Source: Brenneria goodwinii (lineage in GTDB: Bacteria; Pseudomonadota; Gammaproteobacteria; Enterobacterales; Enterobacteriaceae). Taken from it: a stretch of 64,000 nucleotides of DNA. The stretch spans positions 2,480,001 to 2,544,000 of the forward strand of contig NZ_CP014137.1 of the NCBI RefSeq assembly GCF_002291445.1, read 5' to 3'. The notes beneath the pieces are model-generated. The model was not told where the DNA came from, did no database searches, and saw only the letters and a program-made list of their open reading frames with translations. Shown in pieces: positions 34,001 to 41,571 of the stretch. Within the stretch, counting starts at the first letter, position 1. Every line of letters starts with the position of its first letter. The position numbers and the translations under genes are program-made.

Positions 34001-35624
34001 TCAGTTTCCCATCCAGGGTTTCCTGCAGCACATTAAGACTGCACAGTTTCCGCTGAATATCCTGAGAGGCAGTAAAGCGCTGATGCGGCACCACTAGGCT
34101 TCGCAATTTCAAGCACTCTGAGGCAATAGTTTCAATCGCTTGTATAGCCGTATCACCTAATTCATCATTGGCCCGAACGATGGTATCGAGATAGCGTTGT
34201 GCCAATGACTGGCTGGTCACCACGTTGAAGCTACCGCCTCGTTGGGCCAACTCGACAAACAATGCCAACTCGCGTGGATTCCTTATCAGTTCGCGAGTAA
34301 CAGCATCAATAGTGTCAGTCACAATCCCTAGCGTATCAAGTAACGGTGCAATTTCGACATCCCAGTCCAGTGGCTGACACTTCAATTCACAATCCCATTG
34401 CCGTTCGGCAATCCGTCTGTCGTAATGTCTATCGAAATCACGGCAGGCAGTAACAACAGTGAGATTGGGAATCAGTAGCAGGCGATCTATCTGCGCGAGA
34501 AAATACTGCAATACTCGATGATCACGAGCGATGGACAGCACATCCAAAGAATCGATGACCACAATTACATGGGCGTTTTCAGCCAACCGAGCAGCTTTTT
34601 CCACCCATTGCTCAGACAGGCCCTGGGCTTGACGCTCTTCTGATGTAGTCAGGTCGGCGAACTCACGCGACTGGATAAAGAGTGGCACGATAGCAGAACT
34701 GATTTCGCCCCGTTCTTCCAACGCCTCCTGCAATGCAAGTATCACACAGGTTTTTCCCGAACCCGGAAGACCCGTAAGTAAAATGGACCTCTTTCGGGCA
34801 TCAATGGCTGCAAGTAGTTCATCTAAGATTGGGCTGACAATACGCTGCCCCGCAATATCTCGCCGCCATGACCTACCAATAGCAGATGTGCTGGAAAAAG
34901 AATGACGTATCTCTGCGAGATCCATAGGTGGAACCAGTGTTGACCCGGCCTGCTGGATAATGGCCCGAAGGTCATCTTTGGTTAAACGATGCTGAGTCGC
35001 AGTAGATAAGCTATTACCATCCATGCGCGCACCTAGTTGGTCGAGTGTCACCCAGAGAGCATTGAATGCAGGGTCAGGATTACTGACCAAGTTTCGTAAA
35101 CGTTCGCGCAGCAATTCTTCCATCCGATCTAAATCATCGCTGGTCACAAAATTGGTTCGACGCAGAAATTCAAACGTTGAAAGACTGGGAGCAGTTTTCG
35201 CCAGTTGTTTCGACAAAGAGTCATCCAGCCCCCCTTGCGCTTTCCCTAAACTTTGCAGATAACTATTTTCGTCTGGTTGAGATGAACTGTGTTCTTTGAG
35301 TTTTGCAAGGTCGCCAAAGTTATTTCGCGAATAGAAACGGACATTAACCTTCGGATTATTAGCCAGCAAAAAGAAGGCTTTGTCCAGTTCATCGCCAAGG
35401 TCGGCTATCGTCCAAGCCCTAAAATCTGTTTGATTTTTTTTGCACTGACAAGCGATCAAAACTCCGTCAACTTTGCCAATGACGACATCATCAACGGAGT
35501 AGCTTATCGAGTCGACCTCTAACCATTGAAAGTCTTGATCGGACAATACTGTCAATGCCCAATCAAATGCCACCAGTGTCTGGTATCCGTCACCACGGTT
35601 AGAACGTATACCTGCAATACTCAT
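31050..35624 (-). CDS. Large STAND NTPase with an N-terminal nuclease-like domain (probable antiphage defence protein)
   Basis: 1524 residues from the ATG at 35624, which has a gggagaata ribosome site. Residues ~10-110 resemble a PD-(D/E)XK/Cap4-type nuclease (VDDVVIGKVDGVLIACQCKK, with the acidic residue and Q-x-K of that fold). The NTPase has a P-loop GLPGSGKT at ~285-292, Walker B VIVVIDSLDVL at ~353-363 and a sensor stretch VVTACRDFD. The remaining ~1000 residues are helical and rich in Trp/Leu repeats, as in sensor domains of Avs-like proteins. Avs proteins recognise phage proteins and then cleave DNA; that role here is inferred from architecture. There is no partner operon; it stands alone beside umuDC. 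Confidence 0.8.
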   Translation of the reverse strand: MSIAGIRSNRGDGYQTLVAFDWALTVLSDQDFQWLEVDSISYSVDDVVIGKVDGVLIACQCKKNQTDFRAWTIADLGDELDKAFFLLANNPKVNVRFYSRNNFGDLAKLKEHSSSQPDENSYLQSLGKAQGGLDDSLSKQLAKTAPSLSTFEFLRRTNFVTSDDLDRMEELLRERLRNLVSNPDPAFNALWVTLDQLGARMDGNSLSTATQHRLTKDDLRAIIQQAGSTLVPPMDLAEIRHSFSSTSAIGRSWRRDIAGQRIVSPILDELLAAIDARKRSILLTGLPGSGKTCVILALQEALEERGEISSAIVPLFIQSREFADLTTSEERQAQGLSEQWVEKAARLAENAHVIVVIDSLDVLSIARDHRVLQYFLAQIDRLLLIPNLTVVTACRDFDRHYDRRIAERQWDCELKCQPLDWDVEIAPLLDTLGIVTDTIDAVTRELIRNPRELALFVELAQRGGSFNVVTSQSLAQRYLDTIVRANDELGDTAIQAIETIASECLKLRSLVVPHQRFTASQDIQRKLCSLNVLQETLDGKLTFGHQTLLDVLVISGSVRNGVTLNEFIRGLPPVPFVRPSIRSFVVLLALGERRDFRKQLRAVLTGNTAFHIRRLVAESFAEQIPQDEDWSLIRELREKYRDVFQVIYALANSIEWHHFWLNHLIPRLKTVRDAEGLAGHVYRIAQWSNEDTKGVLSFWMDALSLDWFDGNGIADQLVIHLSEIKPGNMALVVPLLEQLLTMLRSEHSFLGQIIADCVAEGVMDDALLWHYITDGISEEDLLQYRFDNKLRCQPHEFGERNENFLQQRMMQSSTLLDLAVESIEHWSNVQSSCFGETRIGYRHGFLGETSYENTHSQRDISLAESMNVLFDAVETAIIHHAKTHSDWWQKNREHLCFNHEGSLLYFAILACTVSPAANIDLIERMLSEPKILEFKFSYELGELIQSAFKLLPAPAQDAVMASILTTWNEEVADESSLWILRAQAELIVPIPCYLRSPEVQAVVDAYEKKAGILIRQPNIHTRCGIVGAPFSFEVFLSTSDSGVLKLLGHYEGHSGGNWDDFLVGGEREVGWQLQEAASRHPSRFLGFLSIHWPDIPDIFRGDIMDGVATYLAHRYGNLRPNVTWQPIEEPHAPLLACQILDELERHPMEWRRRRSTAKALKSCANVIQNAQEAGRLIFLSIDFAGLYETDPIAGDSVDLVTLGINMAKGDVADALMILTDNFREQGNEFPELLEPTLRRFASDEHPAIRAMILRRLPYLQNKSFYLGWELFHLAMRDANRLWQIAERCLYYAYHRHFETVRPLLERLRSEGRDNDLETWGRISALAVMTGHIDFDEFIRNLSTLDSTEAWHGATTVWTNAENIRQHRDQCLTGINAGLNVGGMHSLEIARQMNHIFDDNDGVIFVPMELIARCFSIFEKDSANENKHHRFFGFHEWLNAISQQDPEHALAATEIYLTYVSHTRPYLYDHKDNLTQLMTRLFAEAEEREESDCGAMLQRVVAVQDVLLSLGVKAVVDWLKAAERP

Positions 35625-35726
35625 CAATATTCTCCCGTCGGAGGGAATTCCTTCCCATCCTCCTACTAACGTTAGCGATGCCAATAGTTTTGAACATGAT
35701 ATGCGTCCTCCGTGAGCTGTGCCAGG

Positions 35727-36196
35727 ATGTTCAAAAATTTAGAAGTTGCCCTATTCATCAAAGATCCTGCCTTGGCAGAGGCGCATATACGCCAGCTTGA
35801 TCTTTTCGAAGATGATGTCATTCCAACCAGAAGCCGTTTTTCAGAAAACGTAAATCAGTCATTTATTTCCGGAATGGATGTGACTTCACTCAATTCGACG
35901 AAGAACCCAGTCATGTTTGGGTTTGGAGTGATATCTACTTTACTGGATTAGATCCTGCTGAGCTCTGGAATGCAGAAATTATCACTACACTGGTGGCTTT
36001 CAAGGATGCGGTTCATTCACGTGCATTTGATGAGGCCTGCGAACTGCTAAGTGAGCAGGAACGTGAGTGTGAATTTAAAATAGAAACTCACCCCGATTAT
36101 AATGCGAAAGGGTACATCGTAAGTCACACACAGATTACCCGAAAGGCTCGTAAATATGCGGCTTTTGATGGACCCACATTCTTGCTGTATGTCTAA
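35727..36196 (+). pseudogene. Frameshifted gene of unknown function
   Basis: The first frame reads MFKNLEVALFIKDPALAEAH ... RSRFSENVNQSF and stops at 35951. The second frame takes over around 35865 (YFRNGCDFTQFDEEPSHVWV ... SDIYFTGLDPAELWNAEI) and runs to 36196, ending GPTFLLYV. Joined, they give a plausible acidic protein of ~155 residues, with the shift inside gtaaatcagtcatttatttc. I do not recognise the family. It is divergent from the STAND gene and may have arrived with it. A sequencing error or programmed shift cannot be excluded. Spacer 36197-36430 shows nothing certain. Confidence 0.5.
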
Positions 36197-36430
36197 AAAC
36201 GTGAGCAAGAAATTACTCGTGACAATCCTCCTGCCGTTTACTGTCGTTATCAATATTTACCCGGGTACGCATACGCACTGGGGCTATGAATGATTGTTGA
36301 AGCCTCTTCGCTTAGCCAGCAGGTAATTGAAGAGGCCATCGCTGATTGTGGTTCGCGGGGCGAGAGCGGGTGGCGTTCACCCGCGCCTGTTTCTGTTGAA
36401 AGGCAAGGACAGCCGGGTGAAGAACACGGG

Positions 36431-37693
36431 TTATTTGACGATCGGCAAGTCGGAATAACGTGTCGTATATCCTGGTGATAGCATCTCACGTTTCATCGCC
36501 CAGTTTTTCTGGATCCCTTGTCCGGCAAACCATATCGCCCCCCGGCCGGAATGATTAATACGGTCGATGACCTGCATTAGCGCATTGCTGTTGGGCTGGG
36601 GCTTATATTCATCGAATAAATTGAGTTGCGCCACCCCCTGGCTGAAAAAATCACTTAGCATCACACCCGCTTTCATATAGCGAAAACCGGCTTTCCAGAT
36701 CCGATCCAGTGCATTAATGGCGACACGAATAATGTCCCGGGTATCGTTGGAAGGCGTCGTCAGACGGCCGCTAGCTTGAGGACCGTAGAACGCTTCATTT
36801 GCGGCATGTGGGCTGGTGCGCATAAATACGCTGATAACGCAGCAGTATTGCCTCTCTGCCCTGAGTTTCTCCGCCGCGCGTTCGGCATAGGCGCAAACAG
36901 CCTGATGCATATCACTATATTGAGTGATGCGCTGACCAAATGAACGGCTACAGATGATCTGCTGTTTGGTCGGCGCAAACTCATCGAACTCCAGACAGGA
37001 TTCGCCGCGAAGCTCACGAACGGTGCGTTCCAGTACCACATTGAAGTGTTTACGGATCACCCAGAGAGAGCAGTCGGCAAGTTGCAGCGCGGTTTTCATC
37101 CCCATCAGCTCAAGTTTTTTACTGATGCGGCGGCCCACGCCCCAGATTTCATGCACCGGCATCAGAGAAAGTAGTTTACGCTGGCGATTGCTATCAGACA
37201 GATCGACTACGCCTCCGGTTTTTCGCCACGTTTTTGCCGCCAAGTTGGCCAGTTTCGCGAGCGTTTTTGTCGGTGCGATGCCGACGCCGACGGTTAGCCC
37301 CGTATTCTTCAATACCTGACTGCGTATTTGACGGCCAAACGTATCAAGCGGAATGCAGTTGGATACGCCAGACATATCAATAAAAGCCTCATCAATGGAA
37401 TAAACTTCAACAGAGGGGGCTATCTCCATCAGGGTCAACATTACGCGGTGGCTGAGATCGGCATAAAGCGCATAATTTGAACTAAAAACAGCCACCTGAT
37501 GACGACGCAAATCATCTTTAATTTTGAAGTAAGGCGCCCCCATTTTTATGCCCAGCGCCTTCGCTTCCGCCGATCGCGAAATAATGCATCCGTCGTTATT
37601 TGATACGACTACAACGGGTTTTCCCTGAAGGTCTGGCCGAAAAACAGTCTCACAGGAGGTATAGAAACTGTTTACATCAACCAGCGCGAACAT
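36431..37693 (-). CDS. umuC: DNA polymerase V catalytic subunit UmuC
   Basis: This 420-residue Y-family translesion polymerase has the catalytic acidic residues in MFALVDVNSFYTSCETVF and YSIDEAFIDMSG, with GVGIAPTKTLAKLANLAAK and helix-hairpin-helix HEIWGVGRRISKKLELMG. The C-terminal region contains QLNLFDEYKPQ, close to a beta-clamp-binding motif (QLxLF). The end matches E. coli UmuC (KREMLSPGYTTRYSDLPIVK). It overlaps umuD by 17 bases, as in the normal umuDC operon, and is expected to be SOS-induced. Confidence 0.97.
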   Translation of the reverse strand: MFALVDVNSFYTSCETVFRPDLQGKPVVVVSNNDGCIISRSAEAKALGIKMGAPYFKIKDDLRRHQVAVFSSNYALYADLSHRVMLTLMEIAPSVEVYSIDEAFIDMSGVSNCIPLDTFGRQIRSQVLKNTGLTVGVGIAPTKTLAKLANLAAKTWRKTGGVVDLSDSNRQRKLLSLMPVHEIWGVGRRISKKLELMGMKTALQLADCSLWVIRKHFNVVLERTVRELRGESCLEFDEFAPTKQQIICSRSFGQRITQYSDMHQAVCAYAERAAEKLRAERQYCCVISVFMRTSPHAANEAFYGPQASGRLTTPSNDTRDIIRVAINALDRIWKAGFRYMKAGVMLSDFFSQGVAQLNLFDEYKPQPNSNALMQVIDRINHSGRGAIWFAGQGIQKNWAMKREMLSPGYTTRYSDLPIVK

Positions 37694-38111
37694 GTCTGTT
37701 TGCTTTTAAGGTGAATGTCACAACGCCGAATATCTGCAATTCTTCCTCAGCCTGGAAAACGATAGGAGCATAATTGGCGTTATGCGGTATTAGCTGGAGA
37801 ACGGGTCGGGTTCGTAGTTCTTTCACGGTAAATTCGCCAGCGACCGCAGCAACCACGATATCACCATGTTCTGCGGTCAATGAGCGATCGACCACCAGTA
37901 AGTCGCCATCGCCGATACCCGCGCCAATCATTGAATCGCCACTGACTCTGACAAAGTAGGTGGCGCTTGGATGTTTAACGACCAGTTTGTTCAAATCAAG
38001 ACTATCTTCGACATAGTCCTGAGCCGGACTGGGAAAACCGCATGAAACGCGTTCTAAAAATAGAGGTAACTTAATGATCTGGTTTTGTTTATATGAATAG
38101 AGACTGGTCAT
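37677..38111 (-). CDS. umuD: DNA polymerase V accessory subunit UmuD
   Basis: This 144-residue LexA-like self-cleaving protein has the cleavage site C-G in ERVSCGFPSPAQDYVE, the nucleophile Ser in VSGDSMIGAGI and the general-base Lys in AGEFTVKELRT. RecA-stimulated cleavage yields UmuD', which activates UmuC. Length and motifs agree with enterobacterial UmuD (139 residues in E. coli). A LexA box lies 19 bp upstream of the start. Confidence 0.96.
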   Translation of the reverse strand: MTSLYSYKQNQIIKLPLFLERVSCGFPSPAQDYVEDSLDLNKLVVKHPSATYFVRVSGDSMIGAGIGDGDLLVVDRSLTAEHGDIVVAAVAGEFTVKELRTRPVLQLIPHNANYAPIVFQAEEELQIFGVVTFTLKANRHVRAG

Positions 38112-38129
38112 AATTACTCACACATGGAA

Positions 38130-38145
38130 CTGTATTTACATACAG
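38130..38145. promoter_or_regulatory. LexA (SOS) box, proximal to umuDC
   Basis: CTGTATTTACATACAG fits the LexA consensus CTG-N10-CAG with palindromic TGTA/TACA arms. It lies just upstream of the umuD start at 38111, as expected for SOS control of umuDC. Confidence 0.85.
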
Positions 38146-38159
38146 TTTATTTTGATAAC

Positions 38160-38320
38160 ACACTTTGTGGTTCTAACCCCACCCCCGGCCCTCCCCTTCA
38201 CAAGGGAGGGAGAAAACCCCACTTTTTAATGAGTTAGCGCCTCTCTCTGACAAGGGGGAGGCCGGGAGAGAGGTCATTAATGACAATGTTTCAAAAATGA
38301 CAAGGTTTCGAACTTTGCCA
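38160..38320. repeat. Palindromic intergenic repeat, copy C (not interrupted by a full MITE)
   Basis: tggttctaaccccaccccc, cggccctccccttcacaagg and gagggag form the left arm. The right arm is ctctctgacaagggggaggc, cgggagaga, and gtttcgaactttgcc after a short duplication. The middle (ctttttaatgagtt) faintly recalls the MITE interior. This is the only near-complete copy without the 331-bp element, and it separates two LexA boxes. Confidence 0.65.
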
Positions 38321-38329
38321 TCATCATTA

Positions 38330-38345
38330 CTGTATTTATATACAG
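38330..38345. promoter_or_regulatory. Second LexA (SOS) box, distal
   Basis: CTGTATTTATATACAG, flanked by TA and TA, is an even better LexA site than the proximal one. It lies exactly 200 bp further upstream, beyond the repeat. It could serve umuDC through the original promoter or another transcript reading toward 38751. Confidence 0.75.
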
Positions 38346-38750
38346 TATTCTATATTCAATGAATAGATCAAGCCTCTTGTGACAAGATAAGTTCAGTTGA
38401 GTTAACTTACGATGCCTGCATGCGCGCCGACCCCAACGAGCCGCCGATACGCTAAGGAAACGAACGCCCGACCCGCCGCAAATGATTTAACCAGCCAATG
38501 GCTGGCCTGCGGCCCACCAGGTTTTGGGCATTTTGCCTTGCAATGAATGAGCAAGAAATTAACTCTTATCCAAAATTTATCATTTAAATTCCACATCCCC
38601 ATAAATTATCATTTCCATATATCTATAGAATCTTAAGAAGTACTAAGCGTTTCGTGATTAAATACTGAAACTAACAGGATTAACATCATAAAAAAATTTA
38701 TGACAATGGAGTTGTCCACCTATGCGTTTTAAAATAAGGAAGGGATTTTT
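38346..38750. other. Spacer before the EAL-HDOD gene with an isolated G+C-rich block
   Basis: About 400 bp with no credible gene. Most is A+T-rich, but 38410-38540 is abruptly G+C-rich and contains inverted stretches such as agccaatggct. Its minus-strand frame (ASHWLVKSFAAGRAFVSLAY) has no family resemblance. It may be a remnant of another intergenic repeat. aaggaaggga before 38751 is the likely ribosome site of the next gene. Confidence 0.3.
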
Positions 38751-39980
38751 ATGATATATTCATTTGTTGCGCGACAGCCTATTTTTGATCGAAATCTGAA
38801 TACCGTGGCTTATGAACTGCTTTTCAGAAACGGGCTTAATAATACTTTTCCTTCCGTTTCAGACGAATATGCCACAACGCAAATGATTTCAGATCAGTTT
38901 CTATGCACACCGCACTCCCGCCTCGTTGGTAATTATTCTTCTTTTATTAACTTCCCCTACCAAATGATCATCCAAGGCTTGGCGGATGCGCTTCCCCGCG
39001 AGGAAGTCGTTATTGAAATACTCGAAAATGCCGAACCTGATGATCTTTTGTTAACATCAATACGACAGTTACATGACGACGGATTCCGCATTGCTCTTGA
39101 TGATTTTTCTTTAAGCCCCGCATGGGATAGATTTATTCCCTATATTAATCTGATAAAGTTTGATGTCAGAATCAAATCGTTCAGTGAAATAGATAATTAT
39201 ATAAAGTCCCACAAACAAAAACTTCAGCACATTACATTCCTCGCAGAAAAAATCGAAACCTACGTTGAGTTTGAAAAATATAAAAAACAGGGATTCGAAC
39301 TATTTCAAGGATATTTTTACAGCAAGCCAGAGCTAATACAAAACCGACGACTCTCACTCAATGAAGTTTCAGCATTTCAACTCATGCTTGAGGTAAATAC
39401 CGAAGAGCCAGACTTTAATAAAATAGAAATAATCATTAAGCGCAATCTATCACTTTCTTATAAAATCATGCGTTATGCCAAAAACTTTTTATATAAAGCA
39501 GTCGGCATTCATAACATTAACCGGCTATCTCTCAAAGAAATTGCCATGTATCTTGGTAAAAATGAACTGCGCCGGTTTGTTTCCGTTGCCTGCCTGGCGA
39601 GTAAGGATAATATAAAAACGCCGGAGTTGTATCATACCAGCCTGGTCAGAGGGCGATTCTGTGAGCTTATCGCTGAACACTTTAACCTGCATTCGCACTC
39701 TCAGGACGCTTTTCTTTGCGGCCTCTTCTCCTTACTTGACGTCATTCTTGATATCCCTCTGGATGAACTTTTTAAACAGGTCACGATATCTGAAACTGTG
39801 ATAGATACATTACTTCAACATGAAGGGGCGCTCTACCCGTTCTTAAATCTAGCGCAATTATACGAGCAACAACGATGGGATGATGCCAACATCGTTATCG
39901 CGCATCTAAATATTTCCGAAGATATCGTGATTAAAATGATGGGTGATGCCATCCAATGGACCGATGAATTTCAGCTATAA
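38751..39980 (+). CDS. EAL-HDOD signalling protein (YuxH/CdgJ-like)
   Basis: The 409-residue protein has an EAL domain (~1-200) and an HDOD domain (~205-400). The EAL domain keeps several catalytic positions: Glu in VAYELLFRN, Asn in FINFPYQM, Glu in IEILENAE, LDDF, Lys/Asp in LIKFDVR, Glu in LAEKIET, and FQGYFYSKP. The DDFGTG loop is changed to DDFSLS, so phosphodiesterase activity is doubtful. Relatives regulate motility or act as c-di-GMP effectors. The gene is markedly more A+T-rich than its neighbours, suggesting recent acquisition. It has no operon partner. Confidence 0.85.
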   Translation: MIYSFVARQPIFDRNLNTVAYELLFRNGLNNTFPSVSDEYATTQMISDQFLCTPHSRLVGNYSSFINFPYQMIIQGLADALPREEVVIEILENAEPDDLLLTSIRQLHDDGFRIALDDFSLSPAWDRFIPYINLIKFDVRIKSFSEIDNYIKSHKQKLQHITFLAEKIETYVEFEKYKKQGFELFQGYFYSKPELIQNRRLSLNEVSAFQLMLEVNTEEPDFNKIEIIIKRNLSLSYKIMRYAKNFLYKAVGIHNINRLSLKEIAMYLGKNELRRFVSVACLASKDNIKTPELYHTSLVRGRFCELIAEHFNLHSHSQDAFLCGLFSLLDVILDIPLDELFKQVTISETVIDTLLQHEGALYPFLNLAQLYEQQRWDDANIVIAHLNISEDIVIKMMGDAIQWTDEFQL

Positions 39981-40007
39981 CGATATAACGGCACCGGTTA
40001 AAATAAT

Positions 40008-40173
40008 CAGGCGGGTATACGACACTGTTTCGAGGTAACGTTGGATACGCCGGGCAGCGATTTTCAACGCGCCGTCTGGCGTGAGCTGCAATCCGTTGCA
40101 TACGGCCGTAGCGCAAGTTATCAGGGCATCGCCGAACGAGTTCACCGTCAAGACAACCGCTCCCCAAATCAAC
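40008..40173 (+). pseudogene. Remnant of an Ogt/Ada O6-alkylguanine-DNA methyltransferase
   Basis: The frame reads HCFEVTLDTPGSDFQRAVWR followed by ELQSVAYGRSASYQGIAERV. This matches the helical segment before the active site of Ogt/Ada (TPFQxxVWxxL...YGRTxSYxxIA). The PCHR active-site part and the N-terminal domain are missing, and the frame runs into the 3' end of the esterase gene. Confidence 0.7.
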
Positions 40174-40197
40174 ACCGGGCGGATAACGATGCCCCGC

Positions 40198-41571
40198 CTA
40201 TTTATGCTGCCGGAAGATCCATTCGCGGATGGGTTCGATGCTATAGGCGATGCGCCAGGTATTCCGGTGTCCGCTGGCTCCCGCGCTCGACTGATTCGCC
40301 GGGACGACGGTGCCTTTGCGGAAGGTCACGTAATTGATGGGACTATTCTCGGCCGCGATCTTTTCAAAAGCGCTGCGGAATTGTTCCGGCGTCCAGGCGC
40401 CGTCCCAGACGGCGCGGCTGACCTTCGCCCCTTCCTTTTCCAGAACCGCGGTAATGGCGTTTTGCCCCGGATAGGCTTTGTCGTCATCTTGCGATACCAG
40501 AATCCAAAGTTTCTGTGTGGCGAGCGGTTTCACCCGTTCGGGAGCCCATTGACCGGCGACCAGGAAAGAGGCCGCAAAAAATGTTGGATACTTGATATCC
40601 ATCGCGATCGACATCATACAGCCGCCCGACTGGCCGGTGGTGTAGAGCCGGTTGCGATCGATGCGGTATTGCTCGGCGAGCGCATTGATCAGGTCGATGG
40701 TGGTATCCAGCATATCGGAGGTTTTCGAATCGTCATCGGCGATGATTTCGGCATACTGCGGCGCCAAAACGAAACAAGGCCGCTGAGCCTGATCTTCGGG
40801 GCTTGCCCAAGACACCGCGCCCAATCCCTGATACAGCGTAGTACGCGGGACGTCGCTGGTTGCGCCGGCATCGTGCATAAACAACACCAGCGGATAGGCG
40901 GTGTTTGCATCATAGTTTTTCGGCACGAACAGGTTATAGCGCAGCGTCTTGCCCGTTTTCGCATCGTGAAACTCCAGTTGCTGGAAATCGTCGACGATCG
41001 GATTTTCGACCTGGGTTGTCGCCATCGCGTGATGACTCGCGGGAATGACATCGCCGTTGGTCATCGCAACGGGGGCGGACTGAACGACGCTGGCGGCGGC
41101 GGTCTTATAGATCGTGTCGTAAACCGGTATATCCCCGGCATTTCCAGGTCCGCCGCCTTTTTTCCCAGGGCTATTCCCGTCAGCGGGAGAAGAAGGCGCC
41201 TGCCCTGTGCTTGGCGATTGTACTTTCTCGGCGAGCGCAGCATTTTCATCCTCCGGCGATAGGGTAATGATGGCGAAACGCCCTTCCGCCGCGCGGTCAG
41301 CAGGATTGGCCGATGTGCTGGCGAATACGCCGGTGACCGTCCGCCCTTCAACGCGGAAACTCGCCGCAGACAATTCCGCGCCGTTGATGGCGGCGTCGTA
41401 CTCCACGGCGACCCCCGTCAATCGAATGCCATCGCCAAAGACCTGGGTGATGGCGGTTGCCCCCGTTGCATTGCGGGTGCTGCCTTTGGCAAAAACAGGG
41501 ACATTGATCGCAATCAGTGCTCCGGTACATACGCCCATGATCAGGAATTCCCGACGTGATGGCATCTTCAT
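40198..41571 (-). CDS. Tat-exported alpha/beta-hydrolase (esterase/predicted peptidase)
   Basis: The 457-residue protein starts MKMPSRREFLIMGVCTGALI, a twin-arginine signal. An N-terminal Ig-like/beta region and a Pro/Gly-rich linker (~115-145) precede an alpha/beta-hydrolase: LRYNLFVPKNYDANTAYPLV, oxyanion region LVLFMHDAGATSD, nucleophile Ser in YTTGQSGGCMMS, catalytic Asp in ILVSQDDDKAYPG. It resembles PHB-depolymerase-like and COG4099 hydrolases. It overlaps the ceramidase-like gene by four bases and is the last gene of a TetR-controlled operon. The substrate is unknown. Confidence 0.8.
   Translation of the reverse strand: MKMPSRREFLIMGVCTGALIAINVPVFAKGSTRNATGATAITQVFGDGIRLTGVAVEYDAAINGAELSAASFRVEGRTVTGVFASTSANPADRAAEGRFAIITLSPEDENAALAEKVQSPSTGQAPSSPADGNSPGKKGGGPGNAGDIPVYDTIYKTAAASVVQSAPVAMTNGDVIPASHHAMATTQVENPIVDDFQQLEFHDAKTGKTLRYNLFVPKNYDANTAYPLVLFMHDAGATSDVPRTTLYQGLGAVSWASPEDQAQRPCFVLAPQYAEIIADDDSKTSDMLDTTIDLINALAEQYRIDRNRLYTTGQSGGCMMSIAMDIKYPTFFAASFLVAGQWAPERVKPLATQKLWILVSQDDDKAYPGQNAITAVLEKEGAKVSRAVWDGAWTPEQFRSAFEKIAAENSPINYVTFRKGTVVPANQSSAGASGHRNTWRIAYSIEPIREWIFRQHK

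Noticed and set aside
36290..36478. Plus-strand frame of 62 residues next to the umuC 3' end.
   Set aside because: It overlaps the umuC end, has no recognisable family and begins without a convincing ribosome site.
38402..38602. Minus-strand frame over the G+C-rich block upstream of the EAL-HDOD gene.
   Set aside because: The frame mixes A+T-rich and G+C-rich DNA without family resemblance; the block is better described as a possible repeat remnant.
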